Shown: piece by piece, positions 1 to 6,262 of the stretch
How the letters are laid out: the number at the start of each line of letters is the position of its first letter
Numbering within the stretch: the first letter of the stretch is position 1
Source of the DNA: Marinobacterium sp. xm-d-530
Lineage (GTDB): Bacteria > Pseudomonadota > Gammaproteobacteria > Pseudomonadales > Balneatricaceae
Length of the DNA stretch: 9,598 nucleotides
Assembly: GCA_949499045.1 (NCBI GenBank)
Contig: CATEEE010000188.1
Coordinates: forward strand, 1 to 9,598
Direction of reading: 5' to 3'
Notes under the pieces: generated by a model
Seen by the model: only the letters and a program-made list of their open reading frames with translations
Told to the model about the DNA's origin: nothing
Databases searched by the model: none
Made by a program: the position numbers and the translations under genes

Positions 1-396
1 GATCACGACAGTCGTGAACTGCTGGCGTGTAAACTCTGTGAAAAAGCGCTATCACTGGGGCAACGCATCCATATACATACCGAAAACGAATCTGATCTAC
101 ATCAGCTAGATCACACTTTGTGGAATTTTAGATCGGACAGTTTTGTACCACATGCCATACTGGGAACAGAGGTTAAATCTCCTGTATCAATCGGTTGTGG
201 TGAATTGCCTTCAGAACCCTTTGATCTGTTTATCAATCTAGGTTTAACCGCTCCAGAGGGTAGCGAATCAGCCTCACGATGCATCGAGATTGTCACTCAA
301 TCTGAAACAGTTCTTTTAGCCACAAGACACTCCTGGGCCATGCGAAAAGCAGCCGGTTGGGAGTTACATAGGCAGGATTTAAGAAAAACCAGCTAA
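1..396 (+). CDS. holC: DNA polymerase III chi subunit HolC, 5' end cut off by the window
   Basis: Frame 1 is open from the first base to a TAA at 394-396 and gives 131 residues. HolC (chi) belongs to the DNA polymerase III clamp-loader complex and links it, with psi (HolD), to single-strand binding protein. The E. coli protein is about 147 residues, so roughly 15-20 N-terminal residues lie outside the window. The segment DSFVPH (codons 46-51) followed by a Gly-containing loop matches the conserved SFVPH region of the family, and the FDLFINLG stretch corresponds to the later strand (DILISL in E. coli). The C-terminal RKAAGWELHRQDL resembles the family's YRxAGFxL ending. The neighbour valS follows in the same direction, the usual gammaproteobacterial holC-valS order, which strengthens the call. 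An internal TTG at 118 opens the same frame but is not the real start, because the conserved sequence continues upstream of it. Confidence 0.9.
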   Translation, partial: DHDSRELLACKLCEKALSLGQRIHIHTENESDLHQLDHTLWNFRSDSFVPHAILGTEVKSPVSIGCGELPSEPFDLFINLGLTAPEGSESASRCIEIVTQSETVLLATRHSWAMRKAAGWELHRQDLRKTS

Positions 397-465
397 TTTG
401 TCTGAGGCCCTTCGTAACATCATAAACCCCATGCGGTAGCTCTGTTTTATAGCCGCTTGTGAAGG

Positions 466-471
466 TATACT
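466..471 (+). promoter_or_regulatory. Possible valS promoter, -10 box TATACT
   Basis: In the 143-base gap between holC and valS a TATACT hexamer (5 of 6 to the sigma-70 -10 consensus) sits about 70 bases before the valS ATG. No good -35 box is visible at 16-18 bases upstream: the sequence there is T-rich but does not resemble TTGACA. The same nine bases, ggtatactt, recur before the RND adaptor gene at 8175-8183, which mildly supports both as promoter elements. valS could equally be read from a promoter before holC. Confidence 0.35.
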
Positions 472-489
472 TTCGACCTTTAATTTTTT

Positions 490-506
490 GTTGAGTCACT
501 CTCAAC
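490..506 (+). other. Small hairpin in the valS leader
   Basis: GTTGAG (490-495) and CTCAAC (501-506) are perfect inverted arms around a 5-base loop. The hairpin follows a T-run at 484-489, so it lacks the downstream T-run of an intrinsic terminator on this strand. On the other strand it would be followed by A residues. It would lie early in the valS leader if transcription starts near 478. Function is unknown and the stem is short. Confidence 0.3.
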
Positions 507-539
507 TTGCAAACACCTGATTAGAGATTACAGCACCTC

Positions 540-3395
540 ATGGATAAGACGTATCAACCGCAGGCAATCGAGCAAAAGTGGTACCAAGACTGGGAAGAAA
601 AGGGCTTTTTCGCACCTTCTGGTGAAGGCGATGCCTACTCAATCATGATCCCACCGCCCAACGTCACGGGCAGCTTGCACATGGGTCACGCATTCCAGCA
701 CACCCTAATGGATACGTTAATTCGATACCGTCGCATGCAGGGCCGCAATAGCCTATGGCAGGTTGGTACAGACCATGCGGGCATTGCCACGCAAATGGTG
801 GTTGAGCGCAAATTAGCTGCTGAAACTGGCGAGAGTCGTTACGATCTTGGTCGCGATGCGTTTATTGAAAAGGTCTGGGAGTGGAAAGGCGAATCGGGTG
901 GCACCATTACCCGTCAAATGCGTCGTCTAGGTAACTCTGTTGATTGGCCAACTGAACGTTTCACTATGGACTCTGGTTTCTACCATGCTGTTCAAGAGGT
1001 CTTTGTACGTTTATACGATGATGGCTTAATCTATCGCGGTAAACGCCTAGTCAACTGGGATCCAAAACTTCACACAGCGATCTCTGACTTAGAAGTTGAG
1101 AACCGCGAAGTGACCGGGAAAATGTGGTACATCCGCTACCCTCTCGCTGATGGTGTAACAACCAAAGAGGGTAAAGATTACATTGTCGTGGGTACTACAC
1201 GCCCAGAGACATTGCTTGGTGACACCGGTGTCGCAGTTAACCCAGAAGATGATCGTTACGATAACCTAGTCGGCAAAGAGATTTTACTGCCACTCGTTGG
1301 TCGACGTATTCCCATCATTGCCGATGAACATGCCAGCATGGAGAAAGGGACTGGCTGTGTAAAAATAACACCGGCACACGATTTCAATGACTACGAAGTT
1401 GGTAAGCGTAACAAGCTACCGATGATCAACGTACTGACCCTTAACGCAGACATCCGCGACGAAGCACAAACCTTTAACTTCGATGGCAGTGTCAACAAAG
1501 AGATCGATCCAACGCTACCTGAAAAATACCGTGGCATGGAACGTTTTGCAGCACGCCGTGCCATCGTTGCTGAACTGGAAGCGCTCGACCTTCTCGTTAA
1601 GATCGAAGAGAACGCGATGACCATTCCTTACGGTGATCGTGGTGGCGTTGTCATTGAACCCATGCTTACCGATCAGTGGTTCTGTGATGCTAAGACACTG
1701 GCTAAACCAGCGATCAAAGCGGTTGAAGATGGCGACATTAAATTTGTCCCTAAACAATACGAAAACATGTACTTTGCCTGGATGCGTGACATCCAAGATT
1801 GGTGTATCTCACGTCAGTTATGGTGGGGGCACCGGATTCCTGCATTTTATGACGCACAAGGTAATGTCTACGTTGCTAACTCAGCTGAAGCAGCCCGTGA
1901 AAAATACAATTTGGCAGCCGATTTAGAGCTTAACCAAGATGATGACGTCCTTGATACCTGGTTCAGCTCAGCGCTTTGGACTTTTGGAACTCTAGGCTGG
2001 CCTGAAAACACAGAACGTTTGAAAACCTTCCACCCTACCGACACGCTTGTGACCGGTTTTGACATCATCTTCTTCTGGGTTGCTCGCATGATTATGATGA
2101 CCATGCACTTCATGAAAGACGAAAATGGCAAACCACAAGTACCCTTTAAAAATGTCTACGTAACCGGTCTTATCCGTGATGAGAGTGGCGATAAGATGTC
2201 AAAATCGAAAGGTAACGTGTTAGACCCTCTCGATATGATCGATGGCATTTCGCTGGAAGATCTACTAGAAAAACGTACCGGCAATATGATGCAACCTCAG
2301 CTAGCCGAGAAAATTGGCAAGCGCACTGAGAAGCAGTTCCCTGAAGGCATTACTCCGCACGGTACCGATGCACTGCGCTTTACTCTTGCGGCACTCGCTT
2401 CGACGGGTCGCGATATCAACTGGGACATGAAACGCCTAGAAGGTTACCGTAATTTCTGTAACAAGCTCTGGAACGCTGCCCGCTATGTCATGATGAACAC
2501 CGAGGGTGAAGATTGTGGTAACAATCAAGAGCCTGTGGAACTTTCACTCGCTGACCGCTGGATCATTAGTCAGTTGCAGCGCACTGAGGCAACCGTCACT
2601 AAACAGCTTGACGAGTACCGCTTTGACCTTGCTGCACAGACACTCTACGACTTCATCTGGAACCAGTACTGCGACTGGTACCTAGAACTGTCAAAGCCGG
2701 TACTATGGGACGAGCAAGCCTCTGAAGCGGCTAAGCGTGGCACACGTCGCACTCTGGTTCGCGTTCTTGAGTCAATCCTGCGCTTGAGTCACCCAATTAT
2801 GCCATTCATCACTGAAGAGATCTGGCAGACCATCAAGGGACTGGCCGGTGTTGAAGGTGACACACTGATGCTTAAGGCCTTCCCTGTCGCATCAGAAGAT
2901 AAGATCGACGAGCAAGCAGAAGCTGATATTGAGTGGCTTAAAGGTGTGATCACAGCGGTTCGAAACATTCGTGGTGAGATGAAAATTGCACCATCACAGG
3001 ATCTTGAACTTCTGCTAGCTAACTGCAGCAGTGAAGACTCTCGCCGTTTAGCTGAGAACCAAACCTTCTTAATGAAGCTCGCGAAACTGAGCAACATTAC
3101 GACGCTCAATGAGAGTGATGAAAAGCCACTTGCTGCGACACAACTGGTTGGCGCTATGGAACTTCTCGTTCCGATGGCTGATCTGATCGATAAAGAGGCA
3201 GAGATGGCTCGCTTGGAGAAAGAGATCGATCGACTTCAAGGTGAAATTGATCGCGTTGATAAGAAACTCTCTAACGAGAAGTTTGTTGCTAACGCGCCTG
3301 AGGCCGTTGTGACTAAAGAGCGAGCTAAGGCTGATGATGCAGCACGCTCTAAAGTTCAACTAGAGAAACAGTTAGAGTCGATTAAAAATCTTTAA
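540..3395 (+). CDS. valS: Valyl-tRNA synthetase ValS
   Basis: This cytoplasmic class I aminoacyl-tRNA synthetase charges tRNA-Val with valine using ATP and hydrolyses mischarged Thr-tRNA-Val. The product is 951 residues, the same length as the E. coli enzyme. In order it shows the ATP-binding HIGH motif as HMGH (47-50, after PPPNVTGSL), the editing-domain signature TTRPET (219-224) and the KMSKS loop (552-556). The catalytic-core stretches DVLDTWFSSALW and GFDIIFFWVARM are also present, followed by the anticodon-binding domain with DINWDMKRLEGYRNF and NKLWNA. The last 70 or so residues are rich in E, K and L heptads and form the ValS-specific C-terminal coiled coil that contacts the tRNA. The ATG at 540 fits the family start (MDKTYQP). 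The ribosome site before it is weak, with no clear GGAG within 12 bases. A hairpin terminator follows 14 bases after the stop. No disruption or missing motif was seen. Confidence 0.98.
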   Translation: MDKTYQPQAIEQKWYQDWEEKGFFAPSGEGDAYSIMIPPPNVTGSLHMGHAFQHTLMDTLIRYRRMQGRNSLWQVGTDHAGIATQMVVERKLAAETGESRYDLGRDAFIEKVWEWKGESGGTITRQMRRLGNSVDWPTERFTMDSGFYHAVQEVFVRLYDDGLIYRGKRLVNWDPKLHTAISDLEVENREVTGKMWYIRYPLADGVTTKEGKDYIVVGTTRPETLLGDTGVAVNPEDDRYDNLVGKEILLPLVGRRIPIIADEHASMEKGTGCVKITPAHDFNDYEVGKRNKLPMINVLTLNADIRDEAQTFNFDGSVNKEIDPTLPEKYRGMERFAARRAIVAELEALDLLVKIEENAMTIPYGDRGGVVIEPMLTDQWFCDAKTLAKPAIKAVEDGDIKFVPKQYENMYFAWMRDIQDWCISRQLWWGHRIPAFYDAQGNVYVANSAEAAREKYNLAADLELNQDDDVLDTWFSSALWTFGTLGWPENTERLKTFHPTDTLVTGFDIIFFWVARMIMMTMHFMKDENGKPQVPFKNVYVTGLIRDESGDKMSKSKGNVLDPLDMIDGISLEDLLEKRTGNMMQPQLAEKIGKRTEKQFPEGITPHGTDALRFTLAALASTGRDINWDMKRLEGYRNFCNKLWNAARYVMMNTEGEDCGNNQEPVELSLADRWIISQLQRTEATVTKQLDEYRFDLAAQTLYDFIWNQYCDWYLELSKPVLWDEQASEAAKRGTRRTLVRVLESILRLSHPIMPFITEEIWQTIKGLAGVEGDTLMLKAFPVASEDKIDEQAEADIEWLKGVITAVRNIRGEMKIAPSQDLELLLANCSSEDSRRLAENQTFLMKLAKLSNITTLNESDEKPLAATQLVGAMELLVPMADLIDKEAEMARLEKEIDRLQGEIDRVDKKLSNEKFVANAPEAVVTKERAKADDAARSKVQLEKQLESIKNL

Positions 3396-3409
3396 TCGAA
3401 GTCGATAAT

Positions 3410-3445
3410 AAAAAGGGGCTCAGTCTTAGATTGCGCCCCTTTTTT
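3410..3445. terminator. Two-way intrinsic terminator between convergent valS and yigZ
   Basis: The arms AAAAAGGGGC (3410-3419) and GCCCC plus TTTTT (3435-3444) pair perfectly around a 15-base loop. The right arm ends in a T-run for valS (+), and the left arm gives the matching T-run for yigZ (-). The yigZ stop codon (3444-3446) lies inside the A/T tract, so the same hairpin serves both genes. Confidence 0.9.
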
Positions 3446-4055
3446 ATGTCTCTTCAGTTAGTTCTACACCCTTATATTCAAGAGCCAAAATCGCCGATTT
3501 AAAGGTCTCTGATAGAGCCAATTCGACCGATAGCGTTTTCTCAACCATCTCTGTATAGCTAGCCGATAACTCTTCAGCTGCCGCTGCAGTGACTATCTGT
3601 TGAATATCAGCCTCAAGCTCATAAGGGTAACGAATCTGGTACTCAAACTTAGGAGCACATTCAATGGTCGGCAGATGCTCTGACAGCTCACTAACAGAGG
3701 CACCATAGGCTCTAATTAACCCACCTGCTCCCAATTTGGTGCCACCAAAGTAACGCGTAACGACAACGCCGATGTCCCCCAAATTCTTATGCATAAGAAT
3801 GTTGAGCATAGGCTTACCCGCTGTACCACTGGGCTCGCCGTCATCACTTGACCCTGCGGCCTTAGGAGACTGAGGTGCGCCTAATATATAGGCTAAACAG
3901 TGGTGACTTGCTTTAGGGTGCTGACGCTGCATCTCTGATTGCAATTGATAGAGAGCATCTGTCGAACCAAGAGGGATAGCAGTCGCTATGAAACGACTTT
4001 TTTTAACTTCGATTTCATATTCGAATCGATCGATTGGGGAGAGGTAAGCAGCCAT
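3444..4055 (-). CDS. yigZ: YigZ / IMPACT family protein (UPF0029)
   Basis: The 203-residue product is close to the roughly 204 residues of E. coli YigZ. The N-terminal IMPACT domain carries the two family signatures: SDDGEPSGTAGKPML (70-84) and VTRYFGGTKLGAGG (99-112). The C-terminal part, from about residue 137, is the alpha/beta region of the DUF1949 type that resembles domain V of elongation factor G. IMPACT proteins in eukaryotes modulate GCN2 translation control. In bacteria the role is not settled, and a ribosome or RNA link is inferred from the fold. The ATG at 4055 is preceded by a perfect AAGGAGG (4059-4065) only 3 bases upstream, and both lie in a hairpin (see 4055-4079). It converges with valS and is probably the last gene of the leftward pdxH cluster. 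The stop codon falls inside the shared terminator. Confidence 0.93.
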   Translation of the reverse strand: MAAYLSPIDRFEYEIEVKKSRFIATAIPLGSTDALYQLQSEMQRQHPKASHHCLAYILGAPQSPKAAGSSDDGEPSGTAGKPMLNILMHKNLGDIGVVVTRYFGGTKLGAGGLIRAYGASVSELSEHLPTIECAPKFEYQIRYPYELEADIQQIVTAAAAEELSASYTEMVEKTLSVELALSETFKSAILALEYKGVELTEET

Positions 4056-4079
4056 AAGCCTCCTTAAAGAAGAGGCTTA
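4055..4079 (-). promoter_or_regulatory. Hairpin enclosing the yigZ Shine-Dalgarno sequence
   Basis: On the minus strand, TAAGCCTC (4079-4072) can pair perfectly over 8 bases with GAGGCTTA (4062-4055), with a 9-base loop. The 3' arm holds GAGG of the Shine-Dalgarno sequence and the A of the start codon, and the loop holds the remaining AAG. No T-run follows, so it is not an intrinsic terminator. As RNA it would limit ribosome access to yigZ. That effect is inferred, not shown. Confidence 0.55.
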
Positions 4080-4110
4080 GACTACTGACATGAAGAGGAA
4101 TGTAAAGTGA

Positions 4111-4242
4111 TTACTGATTCTGATCTTCGTTCATCAGGTTCTTCACTTTGAAGAAACCCCAAGTCATCACACCTGCCATAGCAGCCACACCTAGAAGACT
4201 TGGCCAAACTGTTTCAAAAGTGTATGCATCAATACCGAACAT
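4111..4242 (-). CDS. Small single-span membrane protein of unknown function (43 aa)
   Basis: The frame runs from an ATG (4242-4240) to a TAA (4113-4111) and encodes 43 residues. An AGGAG ribosome site (4254-4250) stands 7 bases before the ATG, which is ideal spacing and the main evidence that the gene is real. The protein starts MFGIDAYTFE, then has one hydrophobic segment at about residues 11-31 (TVWPSLLGVAAMAGVMTWGF), followed by KVK and a polar tail ending NEDQNQ. The positive-inside rule suggests the C-terminus faces the cytoplasm. I do not recognise the family: it is not obviously CydX, CcoQ or YnhF. It lies between slyD (136 bases upstream) and yigZ (55 bases downstream), all read leftward. 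The 136-base upstream gap is AT-rich and shows no convincing promoter pair or terminator. Confidence 0.7.
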   Translation of the reverse strand: MFGIDAYTFETVWPSLLGVAAMAGVMTWGFFKVKNLMNEDQNQ

Positions 4243-4378
4243 TTAGTTACTCCTACTTATCAAGTTTCAATAACTGTAACTCGAAGGCAGCAACAATATA
4301 TTGATATAACTCAAGCTAGCAGAACTGTATCAAGAACATTCGGATTTAAGAGTGTCTGTTTTATAGCCATTAGCAATA

Positions 4379-4840
4379 TTACTCGGCTAATTCGGCTAGC
4401 TCCTCTTCAGTTGCCATTCGAACATCAATCACCTCAACGTCAAAGTTTAAATCCTGTCCTGCAAACGGGTGATTAAGATCCACCTTCACCTCACGGATAT
4501 CAATTTCAGACACACGTCCCAAGCGCGGCTCGCCATCTTCATCCTCAAGCTGAACCAACATCCCCTTTTGCAAGCCTGGCATCTCAGCAAAGGCTTCACG
4601 AGGAAGAACGTCGAACATCTCTTCATCGCGCTCACCATAACCACGCCCTGCTTCTACTAAGACCTGAAAATGATCGCCAGCCGACCGCCCCTCTAACGCC
4701 TCTTCAAGACCCGGTACTAGCATGCTGTAACCGTGTACGTAGGTAAGCGGCTCATCATTTCGCGAACCATCTTTAACCTCGCTCTCGTCACTTACAATGG
4801 CGTAGTGAAAGGTGACGTAGGCATCTTTACAAATATTCAT
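4379..4840 (-). CDS. slyD: SlyD-type FKBP peptidyl-prolyl cis-trans isomerase lacking the metal-binding tail
   Basis: The gene encodes a 153-residue cytoplasmic prolyl isomerase and chaperone. FKBP-type elements are LTYVHGYSMLVPGLEEALEG (32-51) and AGDHFQV (54-60). The inserted-flap chaperone domain runs from about GRGYGERDEE to REVKVDLNHP (66-125), with VPKDVF-like VLPREAF at 78-84. The strand NHPFAGQDLNFDVEVIDVR (123-141) closes the FKBP fold. The protein ends RMATEEELAELAE, just where E. coli SlyD goes on from ATEEELAHGH into its His/Cys-rich nickel-binding tail. That tail is absent, so a role in nickel delivery is unlikely. The frame is open further upstream to 4996, but the family begins at MNICKDAYVTF and an AAGGA ribosome site precedes the ATG at 4840. 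That site overlaps the pdxH stop codon 13 bases away, so the two genes are probably cotranscribed and coupled. It could also be named FkpB-like. Confidence 0.88.
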   Translation of the reverse strand: MNICKDAYVTFHYAIVSDESEVKDGSRNDEPLTYVHGYSMLVPGLEEALEGRSAGDHFQVLVEAGRGYGERDEEMFDVLPREAFAEMPGLQKGMLVQLEDEDGEPRLGRVSEIDIREVKVDLNHPFAGQDLNFDVEVIDVRMATEEELAELAE

Positions 4841-4853
4841 TTTTCCAAAATCC

Positions 4854-5489
4854 TTAAGGTTGAAGGCGGGTAATGACCCAACCTGTATCTGATGGTTCAA
4901 AACTGAAACGATCGTGCAGACGACTTTCACGCCCCTGCCAAAATTCAAAGCGCGAAGGTACAAGTCGATAACCACCCCAGTTATCTGGGCAAGCAACCTC
5001 CGTCATTTTCGCCAGCTCATTGACCGCTTGTTCAAGCACAGACCGAGATTCGACTGGCTGACTTTGCTGAGACACCGAGGCACTTCTCTGGCTACCCACT
5101 GGTCGAGAGTGAAAATAGGTCTCACTCTCAATGCGATCAATCTTTTCGACTCGTCCGCGAATACGAACTTGACGCTCCAACATCGGCCAGTAAAAAAGCA
5201 GTTCTGCTTGCGGATTGGCTGCAAGCTGCTCACCTTTCTCACTCGAGTAGTTGGTAAACCAGATAAATCCCTCTGAGCTAAACTCTTTTAATAAAACAAT
5301 GCGCGCACTGGGCATACCTGATTGATCCGCAGTCGCCAGAGTCATAGAGGTAGCATCTTTAGGATCAACAGCTAAAGCATCCTGCATCCATGCATCAAAC
5401 TGCTGAATCGGATCTCTGACTAAATTATCTTCATGGAGACCTGCCGCGAGGTATTCACGACGCACATCACTTAATTGGGTTGTCGACAT
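4854..5489 (-). CDS. pdxH: Pyridoxamine/pyridoxine 5'-phosphate oxidase PdxH
   Basis: This FMN-dependent cytoplasmic enzyme oxidises pyridoxamine 5'-phosphate or pyridoxine 5'-phosphate to pyridoxal 5'-phosphate, in the last step of vitamin B6 synthesis and salvage. The protein is 211 residues (about 218 in E. coli). Visible signatures in order are: N-terminal REYLAAGL; RIVLLKEF (63-70), which contacts FMN; FTNYSSEKG (78-86); LERQVRIRG (104-112); YFHSRPVGSQ (125-134); and the C-terminal family pattern EFWQGRESRLHDRF (182-195). It ends VITRLQP, matching the RL-x-P terminus. An in-frame ATG at 5504 exists, but it would overlap the ribosome site AGGAG that serves the ATG at 5489 with 5-base spacing. 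The shorter start is therefore chosen. pdxH leads the leftward cluster, with slyD 13 bases downstream. Confidence 0.96.
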   Translation of the reverse strand: MSTTQLSDVRREYLAAGLHEDNLVRDPIQQFDAWMQDALAVDPKDATSMTLATADQSGMPSARIVLLKEFSSEGFIWFTNYSSEKGEQLAANPQAELLFYWPMLERQVRIRGRVEKIDRIESETYFHSRPVGSQRSASVSQQSQPVESRSVLEQAVNELAKMTEVACPDNWGGYRLVPSRFEFWQGRESRLHDRFSFEPSDTGWVITRLQP

Positions 5490-5497
5490 CGAAACTC

Positions 5498-5526
5498 CTA
5501 TCATTCAGATATTCGAGCGTTATAAT
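5498..5526 (+). promoter_or_regulatory. Probable promoter of the lipoprotein gene
   Basis: A perfect TATAAT (5521-5526) sits 17 bases downstream of CTATCA (5498-5503), which matches TTGACA at 3 of 6 positions. Transcription would start near 5533, about 37 bases before the ATG at 5570. On the other strand a TACAAT (5535-5530) faces it only 3 bases away and could be the pdxH -10 box, though no good -35 box accompanies it. The two divergent promoters may therefore overlap. Confidence 0.5.
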
Positions 5527-5569
5527 CTAATTGTATTATTACCGGTATCTCATCAGGATCCCAGCTGAA

Positions 5570-6262
5570 ATGGCTAGAACTGCACAAATAGTGACGCTCA
5601 TCATGACACTCGCTCTAAGCGGCTGTGTCGGAGTTCAGAATAAAGAGCTACGTCTGCAGAATCTGGCCAAGTCTGAAGTCGATATGATCGTTGATCAACA
5701 CATCAAGACGATCAACGCGATGAGCCGAGAGCTCACCATCAAACTCTACAAGCGCAACCCACGTGAGCTCAAAAAAGCGGCCGCAGGCACTAACGTTGAG
5801 ACGCGTTTAAAACAGCTATTGAGTTACCCCAGACCAATCAGCCATCCAGAACTCAATAATCTTTACGGTGTTGATGCACTCAAAATGGCGTTTGATGAGG
5901 AGTATCAGGGGGATCGTGTATTCGCTCTAATGGTTGCGATCACCGGCATGGTTCACGCATCGTACAACTACCGTGAAGAGTTCTTTATGCTCAACGAGAT
6001 CGATTCACAGAAACTCTACAACTCGGCGCGTAACCTAGAGAAGATCGCTTGGCAACTGCACAACTTCAAAACCTCAAGTGGTGAACTGTTCATTCTGACT
6101 GACAGTATGAATGAAGGTGTCATCAACCTCAGCTATGAGAGACTCTTTGGAAAGATGATCGCAACGCAGGATATGCTCGCTGAAATTGTTGCGAAGACAA
6201 CCGATCGAACCATCAATCGCATTGTTCTAAGCGTCGCTACGGCACCTTTTCTTCCAATTTAA
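5570..6262 (+). CDS. Putative lipoprotein of unknown function
   Basis: The 230-residue product has a lipoprotein signal. MAR is followed by a hydrophobic core and the lipobox LSGC at residues 16-19, so Cys19 would be lipidated. The next residue is Val rather than Asp, which by the usual rule favours sorting to the outer membrane. The mature part is mostly helical-looking and polar, with RELKKAAAGTNVETRLKQLL, a YGVDALKMAFDEEYQGDRVF region and a hydrophobic end, SVATAPFLPI. I cannot assign a function or named domain. A TTG at 5531 extends the frame by 13 residues, but it lies at the predicted transcription start and adds an odd YYYRYL N-terminus. The ATG at 5570, with AGGA at 5555-5558, gives a normal signal peptide and is chosen. 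The gene diverges from pdxH, and its stop overlaps the convergent kinase gene by 4 bases. Confidence 0.82.
   Translation: MARTAQIVTLIMTLALSGCVGVQNKELRLQNLAKSEVDMIVDQHIKTINAMSRELTIKLYKRNPRELKKAAAGTNVETRLKQLLSYPRPISHPELNNLYGVDALKMAFDEEYQGDRVFALMVAITGMVHASYNYREEFFMLNEIDSQKLYNSARNLEKIAWQLHNFKTSSGELFILTDSMNEGVINLSYERLFGKMIATQDMLAEIVAKTTDRTINRIVLSVATAPFLPI

Noticed and set aside
441..454. A 14-base direct repeat (tctgttttatagcc) shared with 4355-4368, both copies in gaps between genes.
   Set aside because: One such match is not far from chance in a window this size, the flanks do not extend the similarity, and no structure or shared role is evident.
433..456. Imperfect GCGG/CCGC hairpin after holC as a terminator.
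   Set aside because: The stem needs a bulge and no T-run follows, so it is not a convincing terminator.
293..505. Minus-strand open frame of 70 codons across the holC end and the valS leader.
   Set aside because: It overlaps holC in the other strand, has no ribosome site or family resemblance, and runs through the likely valS promoter.
1391..3359. Several open frames on both strands inside valS.
   Set aside because: They are shadows of a strongly conserved gene; their compositions (Ser/Arg-rich) are those of out-of-frame translation.
4841..4996. N-terminal extension of the slyD frame up to 4996.
   Set aside because: It overlaps pdxH coding sequence; the SlyD family starts at the internal MNICKDAYVTF, which has its own ribosome site.
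4914..5276. Plus-strand open frame of 120 codons opposite pdxH.
   Set aside because: It lies antisense to the conserved pdxH gene, has no ribosome site and resembles no protein I know.
5531..5569. TTG start adding 13 residues to the lipoprotein.
   Set aside because: It falls at the predicted transcription start, lacks a ribosome site, and would put extra residues before a signal peptide that is already complete.
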